DNA of 39,668 bases. It comes from JADJOY01 sp046331705 [NCBI: bacterium] (lineage in GTDB: Bacteria > JADJOY01). Within the stretch, counting starts at the first letter, position 1. Each line of letters starts with the position of its first letter. Shown here piece after piece: positions 7,820 through 14,559 of the stretch. A model generated the notes under the pieces. The model saw nothing but the letters and a program-made list of their open reading frames with translations. It had not been told where the DNA came from and searched no databases. The position numbers and the translations under genes were made by a program. Location: assembly GCA_046331705.1 (NCBI GenBank), contig JAXLQJ010000066.1, positions 1 to 39,668 of the forward strand, written 5' to 3'.

Positions 7820-8098
7820 TCAGTGGTAATCGACGATCTCGACGTCCGCAGCGCCGGCGGGGGTCCAGCGAAAGCACACCCGGAACTGGTCGTTGATCCG
7901 GATGCTGAACTGGCCCCTGCGATTGCCTTTGAGCGATTCCAGCCGGTTGCCTGGTGGTACTCGCAAATCGTCGAGACACGCTGCGATCTCGAGCTGCCTC
8001 AGCTTGCGACGGGCGACCGACTCGATACCGACGAAACGCCTCACTCGCTCGCCGCGCGCGAGTGCCTCGGTCTCCGCGCTCTTGAACGATGCGATCAC
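7820..8098 (-). CDS. higB: HigB/RelE-family toxin
   Basis: A 92-residue ribosome-dependent mRNA interferase of the RelE/ParE superfamily, HigB type. Recognisable segments are MIASFKSAETEAL, RVRRFVGIESVARRKL, the highly conserved DLRVPPGNRLESLKG, and the C-terminal SIRINDQFRVCFRW with VEIVDYH at the end. Length is typical. The GTG start at 8098 aligns with the family N-terminus (Met-Ile-x-Ser-Phe). The predicted -10 element is only nine bases upstream of it, implying an almost leaderless transcript. It forms one transcription unit with higA. Confidence 0.9.
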   Translation of the reverse strand: MIASFKSAETEALARGERVRRFVGIESVARRKLRQLEIAACLDDLRVPPGNRLESLKGNRRGQFSIRINDQFRVCFRWTPAGAADVEIVDYH

Positions 8099-8107
8099 GG
8101 AAGCCGA

Positions 8108-8136
8108 TTAGTAACGTCGCGCGTGAATAACGTCAA
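8108..8136 (-). promoter_or_regulatory. higBA promoter with duplicated TAACGTC operator-like repeat
   Basis: On the minus strand TTGACG (8131-8136), a 17-base spacer and TACTAA (8108-8113) form a good sigma-70-type promoter. The predicted start of transcription is about 8101, three bases before the higB GTG. The plus-strand heptamer TAACGTC occurs at 8112-8118 and 8128-8134, 16 bases apart, overlapping the -10 and -35 elements, a plausible HigA operator. Confidence 0.55.
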
Positions 8137-8231
8137 GCGTGATCATTGGGGTCACGTGCCACCGCGCAGGCTGGCGCCGTCCGCGACGATTGCGCCCCGA
8201 TCGAGTCGACGGTTACATCGCGGCCGGCAGC

Positions 8232-8332
8232 GGCCGGGCGGGAGCCCGGCCCTCCGAGTGCATGCGTATCGCGCGGGTCGGAGGGACCGCCTCCTGGCGG
8301 TCCGATGGAGGGCGGCCGGTCCCTCGGCCGCC
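8232..8332. repeat. Cluster of three perfect inverted-repeat hairpins
   Basis: Three consecutive perfect 8-bp stems are packed into about 100 bases: GGCCGGGC loop GGGA (8232-8251), GGACCGCC loop TCCT (8284-8303) and GGCGGCCG loop GTCCCT (8311-8332). They lie 3' of vapC (minus strand) and upstream of higB. They could be terminators without a U tract or REP-like elements. The third recurs at 9167-9188. Confidence 0.6.
8304..8332 (+). repeat. 29-bp direct repeat flanking vapBC, left copy
   Basis: Starts GATGGAGGGCGGCCGGTCC and ends TCGGCCGCC. It matches the copy at 9160-9188 at 28 of 29 positions, same orientation. The 3' 22 bases form a perfect 8-bp inverted repeat. Confidence 0.75.
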
Positions 8333-8447
8333 AGAGCGTGATTGGCCGTTGGTGAGATGACCCCGCCGATTTCGCGCGAGTTCCGTTCCGCGAAACATCG
8401 AAGCGGCATGCGCTTCGAACGCGTCCCGGGGCTTGTATGCCTCCGGC

Positions 8448-8831
8448 TCAGATGCGGACGATCTGCGGCAGATGGTCGAAGTGTCTGTCCCGCGCGTGGA
8501 GGGCGAGGTTGTGTTGTAGCACCAGCGCCGCTATCCACAGGTCGTTCGTGGGTATCGGCGTGCCCTGCGCGCGGAGCTGGCGGAACAGGTTGGCGTAGTG
8601 GTGTGTGGTCTGATCGTCGGCGAAGAGCACCTGCACGCCATCCTTGAGCAGGAATCGCCTCAGCACCCGTTCGTTCTCGGTGCCACGCCGGCCGAGGGCG
8701 AAGCCGGCGCGCAGCTCGGCCACGACCACGAATGGCACCGCCACCACATCGGCGGTCGCAATCAGGCGGAGCGTGGGTTCGACCCCTTTACAGAGGTCGA
8801 CGTAGCGATTGGTGTCGAGGGCGAGCTTCAC
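8448..8831 (-). CDS. vapC: VapC-type PIN-domain ribonuclease toxin
   Basis: A 127-residue PIN-domain endoribonuclease. The metal-binding acidic residues are visible: Asp in KLALDTNRYVDL at the start, Glu in VVAELRAGFALG, Asp in TPIPTNDLWIAALV, and Asp in LHARDRHFDHLP. The GTG start (8829-8831) overlaps the antitoxin stop as GTGA, the normal translational coupling of vapBC pairs. The whole reading frame is open further upstream, but that part only shadows the antitoxin gene. Length is typical of the family. Confidence 0.92.
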   Translation of the reverse strand: MKLALDTNRYVDLCKGVEPTLRLIATADVVAVPFVVVAELRAGFALGRRGTENERVLRRFLLKDGVQVLFADDQTTHHYANLFRQLRAQGTPIPTNDLWIAALVLQHNLALHARDRHFDHLPQIVRI

Positions 8832-9070
8832 TTCCAGCGCGCGCGGTCCACTCGATCCTGAGCGGCGAGCGCGGCATCGAAGGTGGGATCGTCTGCCCAG
8901 GTGCCCGCGATGTCGCTCAGATCGCGAACGGGCATGTCGCTCTTCTCGACACCGAGCCCGCTGGCAAGAGCCTCGACAGCCACCTGATTCAAGCTCTGTC
9001 CGCGGGCGCGAGCCCGTTTGCGGATGGCCTTGTCGACGGTCCGCGGCACCTTTCTGACCGTGTATTGCAT
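8828..9070 (-). CDS. vapB: VapB-type antitoxin (ribbon-helix-helix)
   Basis: An 80-residue antitoxin. The N-terminal half reads as a ribbon-helix-helix DNA-binding domain (MQYTVRKVPRTVDKAIRKRA, then a SLNQVAVEAL helix). The acidic C-terminal half, with DLSDIAGTWADDPTFDAALAAQD, is the type that wraps the PIN toxin. It is cotranscribed with vapC through a four-base overlap. The ATG at 9070 is six bases after a -10 element and inside a TGCATGCATGCA palindrome, so no ribosome binding site exists and initiation should be leaderless. Confidence 0.88.
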   Translation of the reverse strand: MQYTVRKVPRTVDKAIRKRARARGQSLNQVAVEALASGLGVEKSDMPVRDLSDIAGTWADDPTFDAALAAQDRVDRARWK

Positions 9071-9105
9071 GCATGCACTCTAGGAGATGCCTGCATGTGG
9101 CGCAA
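9066..9105 (-). promoter_or_regulatory. vapBC promoter, predicted leaderless, with palindrome over the start codon
   Basis: Minus strand: TTGCGC (9100-9105), 17-base spacer, TAGAGT (9077-9082), six bases, ATG (9068-9070). The predicted transcription start coincides with the start codon. The 12-base palindrome TGCATGCATGCA (9066-9077) spans the start and touches the -10, a likely VapBC autoregulatory operator. Confidence 0.6.
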
Positions 9106-9159
9106 GCACACCAAGCCACGGCCGGGCACGAGCTCGGCCGGGCGTGGCGTCGTCGAGAA

Positions 9160-9188
9160 GATGGAGGGCGGCCGGTCCGTCGGCCGCC
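9160..9188 (+). repeat. 29-bp direct repeat flanking vapBC, right copy
   Basis: Same sequence and orientation as 8304-8332 with one mismatch in the hairpin loop (G for C). It lies 19 bases beyond the stop of the acyl-CoA dehydrogenase gene and 90 bases before vapB. The hairpin part (9167-9188) could also serve as that gene's terminator. Confidence 0.75.
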
Positions 9189-9206
9189 CGTGGTGCGCCC
9201 GCTCGC

Positions 9207-10412
9207 TCAGCGCAGCTCGGAGCTGCTCTTGCCCAGGAGGCGGCGCGCGACGACCAGCAGCTGGATCTGCTGGGTGCCCTCGAAGATGTCGAGGATCTTC
9301 GAGTCGCGCGCCCACTTCTCCAGCAGCTCGCGCTCCGCGTAACCGGCGCTGCCGCAGAGCTCGACACAGCGCAGCGTGATGGCGTTGGCCACGCGGCCGG
9401 CCTTGGCCTTGGCCATGGAGGCTTCCATGGAGTTGGGCTTGCCGTTGTCGGCCATCCACGCGGCGCGCCAGGTCAAGAGCCGCGCGGCTTCCAGCTCGGC
9501 TTCCATGCGCAGCAGCTCGGCGCCGGCGGCGCTCTGATTGAACGTGGCGGTCTCGTAGCGCGGCTCGACGCCTTCCTTGGCGAGCAGCTCGCGGGTGAGA
9601 TCGAGCGACGCCCTCGCCACGCCGATCGCCATGGCGGCCACCACCGGGCGGGTGTTGTCGAAGGTCTGCATGACGCCGGCGAAGCTCTTCTCGGTGTCGA
9701 TCTCCGGGCTGCCCAGGATGTTGTCCTTCGGGATCCGGCAGTCGGTGAACATGATGGTGGCGGTGTCGGAGGCGCGGATGCCGAGCTTCTTCTCGAGCCC
9801 CACCATCTGCATGCCGGGCGTCCCCTTCTCGACCACGAACGATTTGATGGCGGCGCGCCCGCGGCTCGGGTCGAGCGTCGCCCACACCACCACGGCGTCG
9901 CAGCGCTCGCCGGCGGTGACGAAGATCTTCTGGCCGTTGAGCACCCAGTGGTCGCCGTCGAGGCGCGCGGTGGTGCGGATCGCGGCGGAGTCGGAGCCGG
10001 CCTCGGGCTCGGTGATCGCCATCGACGCCCACTTGCCGGCGAAGCGCTTGCGCTGCTCGTCGGTGGCGACGGCGCTGATCGCCGAGTTGCCGAGCCCCTG
10101 ACGCGGGATCGTGAGCGCCAGCCCCACGTCGCCCCAGCAGAGCTCGGTGAGGCCGAGCACGGTCGCCATGTTGCTGCCGTTGCGCACGCCGCTGCCGTCG
10201 CCGCTCTTCTCGCGGCGAAGCTGGTCGGCGCCCACCTCGGTGCCGCCCGCCTCGTTCATGCCTTCCATGAGCGCCGCGAGCATGTCGAGCTCCACCGGAT
10301 AGGTGTGCTCGGCGAGGTCGTACTTGCGCGAGATGGGGCGGAAGAAGTTGGCCGCCACCTGATACGACTGCTCGACGAACGCGCGGAATTTCCTGGGGGT
10401 CTCGAGATTCAT
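9207..10412 (-). CDS. Acyl-CoA dehydrogenase
   Basis: FAD-dependent acyl-CoA dehydrogenase of 401 residues catalysing alpha,beta-desaturation of an acyl-CoA, with electrons passed to ETF. Family signatures are MAITEPEAGSDSAAIRTTA in the middle domain, WVLNGQKIFVTAGE, and the C-terminal ARDSKILDIFEGTQQIQ, where Glu378 aligns with the catalytic base of the short/medium-chain type. The start at 10412 follows AGAGGA; an upstream in-frame ATG has no such site. It is the last gene of a minus-strand operon with a second dehydrogenase 64 bases upstream. The chain-length preference cannot be read from sequence. Confidence 0.93.
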   Translation of the reverse strand: MNLETPRKFRAFVEQSYQVAANFFRPISRKYDLAEHTYPVELDMLAALMEGMNEAGGTEVGADQLRREKSGDGSGVRNGSNMATVLGLTELCWGDVGLALTIPRQGLGNSAISAVATDEQRKRFAGKWASMAITEPEAGSDSAAIRTTARLDGDHWVLNGQKIFVTAGERCDAVVVWATLDPSRGRAAIKSFVVEKGTPGMQMVGLEKKLGIRASDTATIMFTDCRIPKDNILGSPEIDTEKSFAGVMQTFDNTRPVVAAMAIGVARASLDLTRELLAKEGVEPRYETATFNQSAAGAELLRMEAELEAARLLTWRAAWMADNGKPNSMEASMAKAKAGRVANAITLRCVELCGSAGYAERELLEKWARDSKILDIFEGTQQIQLLVVARRLLGKSSSELR

Positions 10413-10476
10413 CGCCACGTCCTCTGGGATGCGCCGCGCCGACCGTTCGGCGCGCACGATCGGGATTGCGACACGC

Positions 10477-11793
10477 TCACACCAAGAGCCCGCCCTCGGC
10501 GATGCCGATGGCGCGCAGGTGGCGATACCAGAGCTCGACCGGGTGCTCCTTCACGAAGCCGTGCCCGCCGAGCAGCTGCACGCCGTTGGTGCCGATCTCC
10601 ATGCCTTTCTCGGCGGCCAGCGACCGTGCCAGCGCGGCCTCGCGACGGAAGCTCTGGCCGTGCTCGGCGCGGCTCGCGGCGCGGTAGAGCACCAGCCGCA
10701 GGCCGTCGAGCTCGATGGCGATGTTGGCGATCAGGAACGCCACCGACTGGCGGTTGGTGATCGATTCGCCGAACGCGACGCGCTCGTTGCAGTACGGCAC
10801 CACGTAGTCGAGCACCGCTTGGCCCGCGCCCACGGCCATCGCGCTCCACGCCATCCGCGCGCGGTCCACCACGCTGCCGTAGTCGAGCGCTGGTTCGTTC
10901 CCGCCCAGCAGCGCGTCGCTCGGAAGCGCCACGTCGTGGAAGCGAAGCCGCCCGAGATCGGCGGCGCGCAAACCCATCGATGGATCGGGCTCGATCGCGA
11001 GCCCCGCTGCGGCGCGCTCCACCAGGAAGAGCCGCGGGCCCGCGCCTTCGAGCTCGGCGGCAACCAGGAAGAGCGGTGCCGACTTGCTCCACGGCACCAT
11101 CGACTTCTCGCCGCTCAGCACGAAGCCGTCGGCGTTGCGCCGCGCTTTCGTGGCGAGCTTGGCCGCGTCGAAGAGCGGCCGGGGCTCGACCAGCGCGAAC
11201 GCCGCGGGGAAGGGCTTTGCCTCGGCGAAGGCCGCCAGGTACTTCGCTTGCTGCGCCGCGGTGCCGCCGTCGACCAGCGCATGGATCACCGCCAGCGGCG
11301 CGGCCGCGGCGAAGGCGAGCCCCATGTCGCCGCGCGCCAGCTCCTCGAGCACCAACGCGTTCGTGAGCGGCGAGCGCTCGCCGCCCATGCCGCCGAGCGC
11401 CTCGGGGATCGCCAGCAGCCGCACGCCCAGCTCGTCGAAGCGTTGCAGGAAGTCCGCGGGAGGCGCGCACGCCTCGTCGGCCTTGGCGGCCGCCGGGCGC
11501 ACCACTTCGTCGGTGAACTGCCTCACCGACTCGCGGATCATCGTCTGCTCTTCGCTGAGGTTCAGGTCGAAGAGATCCGGCCGCTTGGCCGACGCCGGCA
11601 AGCGCTCGGGCGTGGCGCGCGCCTCACCCGGCTTGAACGCGCGCGCGGCCACCGCCGCGCCCTGGAAGGCCGCTTTGGCGCCGCGCCGCAAGAGCTGCTC
11701 GGCCGGCTTTCGAAGCCCCCATCGTTCCGCCAGATCCGAGCCGGCGAACCAGCCCAACACCCGCAGGGATACCCCCATCGCTCGCGCCATCAT
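10477..11793 (-). CDS. Acyl-CoA dehydrogenase family protein with shortened C-terminus
   Basis: A 438-residue acyl-CoA dehydrogenase paralogue. An N-terminal extension of about 75 residues precedes LNLSEEQTMIRESVRQF, the usual domain start. The middle domain has an atypical FALVEPRPLFD in place of the TEP/GSD binding loop. The C-terminal domain has FGESITNRQSVAFLIAN and LLGGHGFVKEHPVELWYRH. It ends at IAEGGLLV, so Glu433 can be aligned with the catalytic Glu, but the helix that normally follows is missing. The divergent FAD/substrate loop and short end suggest a non-redundant role, possibly as a heteromeric partner of the neighbouring dehydrogenase. That is inference. Confidence 0.88.
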   Translation of the reverse strand: MMARAMGVSLRVLGWFAGSDLAERWGLRKPAEQLLRRGAKAAFQGAAVAARAFKPGEARATPERLPASAKRPDLFDLNLSEEQTMIRESVRQFTDEVVRPAAAKADEACAPPADFLQRFDELGVRLLAIPEALGGMGGERSPLTNALVLEELARGDMGLAFAAAAPLAVIHALVDGGTAAQQAKYLAAFAEAKPFPAAFALVEPRPLFDAAKLATKARRNADGFVLSGEKSMVPWSKSAPLFLVAAELEGAGPRLFLVERAAAGLAIEPDPSMGLRAADLGRLRFHDVALPSDALLGGNEPALDYGSVVDRARMAWSAMAVGAGQAVLDYVVPYCNERVAFGESITNRQSVAFLIANIAIELDGLRLVLYRAASRAEHGQSFRREAALARSLAAEKGMEIGTNGVQLLGGHGFVKEHPVELWYRHLRAIGIAEGGLLV

Positions 11794-11871
11794 CGTGGGC
11801 TCCTCGATCGATACTCGCGACGCGGGAAGCGCGCTCGATGGCGCGCTTCCCGCGTGGTTAGTCCCCGCATA

Positions 11872-12129
11872 CTACGCCGCGTGACGGCGTGGCGGCACGT
11901 TGCTGGGATGGAACCGACGCGTATGCCCCGGACGAGCGAGCCGGAACACCCGCGCCGAATGCGTGGGTGTCCGCAGAGATGCGAACTTCGCGGCCACGTC
12001 CCGGAACGGATCCAGCTCGGCGGCGCCCGCCTCGACGGCCCACCGCGGCGCGAAGTACTCCCAGCGCTCCACCATGCCGGCGCCGATCTGGGCGCCGATC
12101 GCGTTCCATCGACTCGAAAGCGACTTCAT
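11872..12129 (-). CDS. Small protein of unknown function leading the acyl-CoA dehydrogenase operon
   Basis: An 85-residue protein I do not recognise. Its first half is rich in Trp, Ala and Glu (MKSLSSRWNAIGAQIGAGMV, then ERWEYFAPRWAVEAG) and could form an amphipathic helix pair. The second half is basic and ends in an Arg/His-rich tail. Support for a real gene comes from a strong GGGAGGAGG six bases before the ATG at 12129 and from the promoter at about 12197-12224, directly upstream. A longer in-frame start at 12198 would fall inside that promoter and is unlikely. The first dehydrogenase gene starts 78 bases downstream, so cotranscription is likely. Confidence 0.6.
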   Translation of the reverse strand: MKSLSSRWNAIGAQIGAGMVERWEYFAPRWAVEAGAAELDPFRDVAAKFASLRTPTHSARVFRLARPGHTRRFHPSNVPPRRHAA

Positions 12130-12188
12130 GAGACCTCCTCCCGGGCTCGCTTCGGTGGCGTTCCTCGCCCCGACCAGCGGCCCACACT

Positions 12189-12233
12189 TCAAGCACAATT
12201 TAATGTGACACCATTTGATGTCAATATGCTTGA
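12189..12233 (-). promoter_or_regulatory. AT-rich promoter/operator of the acyl-CoA dehydrogenase operon
   Basis: Minus strand: perfect TTGACA (12219-12224), 16 bases, TAAATT (12197-12202). Overlaid on it are an 18-bp near-perfect dyad TGACACCATTTGATGTCA (12206-12223), an outer perfect 7-bp dyad TCAAGCA/TGCTTGA (12189-12195, 12227-12233) and a direct repeat ATTTRATGT (12198-12206, 12213-12221). The layout suits a TetR-, FadR- or similar repressor. It stands out as an AT-rich island in GC-rich DNA. Confidence 0.65.
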
Positions 12234-12398
12234 GCGAAATCCTCTCGCCGCGCCACCGCGGCGCCGAAAACGATCGATGAAACAGGGGCTTGAGGCGGGC
12301 TACGCTGCGCGTTCGTGGGCTGCGGCCCGAGTGTGCGGACGCGCCGGCCGCGTTTCGCGAGCACTCGGGCAGGCGCTCCGGGAAGGCGCGAGGCGGCG

Positions 12399-13202
12399 AT
12401 GACGAGCACGCGAGTGGTGGTGGTGAGCGGAGCGGCGGGTGGGATCGGGCTCGCCATCGCGCGGGGATTCGCGGCCGAGGGAGCCGCGGTGGCGTTGCTC
12501 GACATCGACGGCGCGGCCGCCCAGCGCGCCGCCGATTCGCTCGCGGGCGAGGGGATGAGCGCGCGAGCCTGGGCGTGCGACGTCACGGATCGGGACGCGG
12601 TGCGCGCCGTCGTCGATTCGATCCGCGAGCAATGGGGCGGGGTCGACGTGCTGGTCGCCAACGCGGGCATCTCGCATCGCAGCCTCGTCGCGCGCACCGA
12701 GGTGGCGGTGATCGAGCGGGTGATGGCGGTGAATTTCTTCGGCGCGGTCCATCTGACTTCCGCGGCGCTCGCGAGCATCGTCGAGCGGCGCGGGGTGATC
12801 GTGGCCATCTCGAGTGTCGCGGGGCTCGCGCCGCTCGTGGGTCGCGCCGGCTATGCCGCGAGTAAGCACGCGCTGCACGGGTTCTTCGGATCGCTGCGCG
12901 CCGAGCTGCGCGGAAGCGGCGTGACCGTGACGCTGGTCTGCCCCTCGTTCGTCGATTCGGGCATCGACGCCCACGCGCTCTCGGGCACGGGCGGACGAAT
13001 CGCCGGCGCGAAGCAGGTCGTTGGCCGCCTGATCGCACCGGACGACGTGGCGAGGGCGGTGGTGGAGGCCGTGACGAAGCGCCGCGAGCTCGTGCTGGTG
13101 GGGCGCGTGGCGGTGCTCGCGCGCTGGCTGAGCGCGCTCGCGCCGCGCTTCTACGAGGGGCTCATGCGCTCGCGTCAGGGTGGCGAGTTCGGGTTGAGCT
13201 GA
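12399..13202 (+). CDS. Short-chain dehydrogenase/reductase (classical SDR)
   Basis: A 267-residue NAD(P)-dependent oxidoreductase. It has the cofactor loop SGAAGGIG at residues 10-17, an acidic residue after strand 2 (LLDID) favouring NAD(H), CDV near 62, NAG near 88, catalytic Ser in AISSVAG and YAASK near 154-158. The C-terminal part includes a TKRRELVLVGRVAVLARWLS stretch that may peripherally contact the membrane, as in SDRs acting on lipids or retinoids. The ATG at 12399 is chosen because the Rossmann fold starts immediately; its ribosome binding site (GAGG) is modest. It is divergent from the dehydrogenase operon. Substrate unknown. Confidence 0.88.
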   Translation: MTSTRVVVVSGAAGGIGLAIARGFAAEGAAVALLDIDGAAAQRAADSLAGEGMSARAWACDVTDRDAVRAVVDSIREQWGGVDVLVANAGISHRSLVARTEVAVIERVMAVNFFGAVHLTSAALASIVERRGVIVAISSVAGLAPLVGRAGYAASKHALHGFFGSLRAELRGSGVTVTLVCPSFVDSGIDAHALSGTGGRIAGAKQVVGRLIAPDDVARAVVEAVTKRRELVLVGRVAVLARWLSALAPRFYEGLMRSRQGGEFGLS

Positions 13203-13290
13203 GCTCGTCGCTCCGCACGCCGTGGGCGCGTATGCTCGGGCGCTTCGCGCGCGCCGGGATCGACCGCCGGCCCCACGCCACGATCGTGCG

Positions 13291-14559
13291 ATGACGCCTC
13301 CGACCCTTCTCGATCGGGATCGACCCGGCCCCGAGAGCGGCGCGCACGCCGGCGACGTGCGACTGCCGGCGCTCGACGTGCTGCGCGCCGTGGCGGTGAT
13401 CGCCGTGCTGGGCTCGCATTTCCTCTTTCTCGGCAATCTCGATCGCCTCGCCGAGGTGCTTCCCGCGCCGGTGCTCGGCTCGCTGCGCGTCTGGGAGCGC
13501 GCCGGCTGGATGGGCGTCGATCTCTTCTTCGTGCTGAGCGGCTTCCTGGTCTCGGGGCTGCTCTTCCGCGAGCACGCGCGCTACGGCGCGGTCGACGGCA
13601 AGCGCTTCTTCTTGCGGCGCGGCCTCAAGATCTACCCGGCCTTCTATCTCTTCTTCGCGATCGGCGCGCCGCTGATCGCGAAGGTCGCGGACCCGGTGCG
13701 CCCGGTCGTCTACTGGGTGCGCTTCGTCGGCGAGCTGGTCTTCATGCAGAACTACTACGCCAGCATGTGGCCGCACACGTGGACGCTGGCGGTGGAGGAG
13801 CACTTCTACTTGCTGCTGCTGGCGCTGGTCCTGGTGCTGGTGCGGCGCGCGCGCCAGCGCGGCGCCGCGGACCCGTTCCAGGCGATCCCGCGGCTCTTCG
13901 CGTGGGTCGCGATCGGCGCGCTGGCGAGCCGGATCTACCTGGCGCGGGAGGTGCTCCGCACCGGCGACGCCGATCTCGAGAACCGCATCCTGGTGTGGAC
14001 GCACACGCGCATCGACTCGCTCTTCTTCGGCGTGGTGATCGCGTACTTCTGGCACCGCTACCCGCAGCGGACCCGGGCCTGGGTGAAGCGAGCGCGGCCC
14101 GGTCTGCTCGTGCTGGCGGTGCTCGGCGTGATCCCGAGCATGGCCGTGCCGCGCACCGATCACCTCGTGATCTCGACCGTCGGCTTCACGCTTCAATACC
14201 TGGCGTTCGGCGCGTGGCTGGTGCTGACGCTGCTGTGGGGCGAGGGCGAGCACCGCTTGGGGATCTGGAGGGCGGTGTCGCGCCTCGCGGCGATCGGCAG
14301 GCACTCGTACTCGATCTACCTCTGGCACATGATGGTCGCGACGTTCGGCGTCCACTTCTTCCGCGTGCTGACCGGTCGCGCCGATCGGCTCGGGATCGAG
14401 ATCGTCTTCTATCTGGTCACGAGCGTGGTGCTCGGGATCGTCATGTCGGTGGTCGTCGAGCAGCCGGTGCTGAAGCTGCGCGAGCGCTGGTTCCCGTCGC
14501 GCAGCGGCTCCGTCACCGCTGCGGCGCGTGGCGCGGCGAGCGCAAGTTCGCCGGGTTGA
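13291..14559 (+). CDS. Acyltransferase 3 family membrane protein (OafA/YrhL-like)
   Basis: Integral membrane O-acyltransferase of 422 residues that transfers acetyl or other acyl groups to exported polysaccharides or lipids. It opens with RLPALDVLRAVAVIAVLGSH, containing the conserved N-terminal Arg and His pattern, then WMGVDLFFVLSGFLVSGLLF, FLRRGLKIYPAFYLFF, TWTLAVEEHFYLLLLAL and SYSIYLWHMMVAT, all typical. About ten hydrophobic segments are visible. The ATG at 13291 gives the usual short cytoplasmic lead. Its last 47 bases overlap the convergent radical SAM gene. Confidence 0.92.
   Translation: MTPPTLLDRDRPGPESGAHAGDVRLPALDVLRAVAVIAVLGSHFLFLGNLDRLAEVLPAPVLGSLRVWERAGWMGVDLFFVLSGFLVSGLLFREHARYGAVDGKRFFLRRGLKIYPAFYLFFAIGAPLIAKVADPVRPVVYWVRFVGELVFMQNYYASMWPHTWTLAVEEHFYLLLLALVLVLVRRARQRGAADPFQAIPRLFAWVAIGALASRIYLAREVLRTGDADLENRILVWTHTRIDSLFFGVVIAYFWHRYPQRTRAWVKRARPGLLVLAVLGVIPSMAVPRTDHLVISTVGFTLQYLAFGAWLVLTLLWGEGEHRLGIWRAVSRLAAIGRHSYSIYLWHMMVATFGVHFFRVLTGRADRLGIEIVFYLVTSVVLGIVMSVVVEQPVLKLRERWFPSRSGSVTAAARGAASASSPG

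Larger units (their letters stand above)
8099..8447. other. Intergenic region between the two toxin-antitoxin modules
   Basis: This 349-base stretch has no credible gene. It contains the higBA promoter at one end, then three perfect 8-bp-stem hairpins (8232-8251, 8284-8303, 8311-8332) and the left copy of a 29-base direct repeat. No further signal was seen at 8333-8447. Confidence 0.6.

Noticed and set aside
4475-9200. A complete diversity-generating retroelement
   Set aside because: No reverse transcriptase frame and no second copy of 7298-7387 exist in the window; only the target-like tail is present.
9087-12402. Two long plus-strand open frames opposite the acyl-CoA dehydrogenases
   Set aside because: Antisense shadows; the minus strand encodes full dehydrogenase motifs with ribosome binding sites.
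13162-14355. Minus-strand open frame of about 397 residues opposite the acyltransferase
   Set aside because: His/Arg/Asp-rich shadow composition with no domain; the membrane protein on the plus strand is unambiguous.
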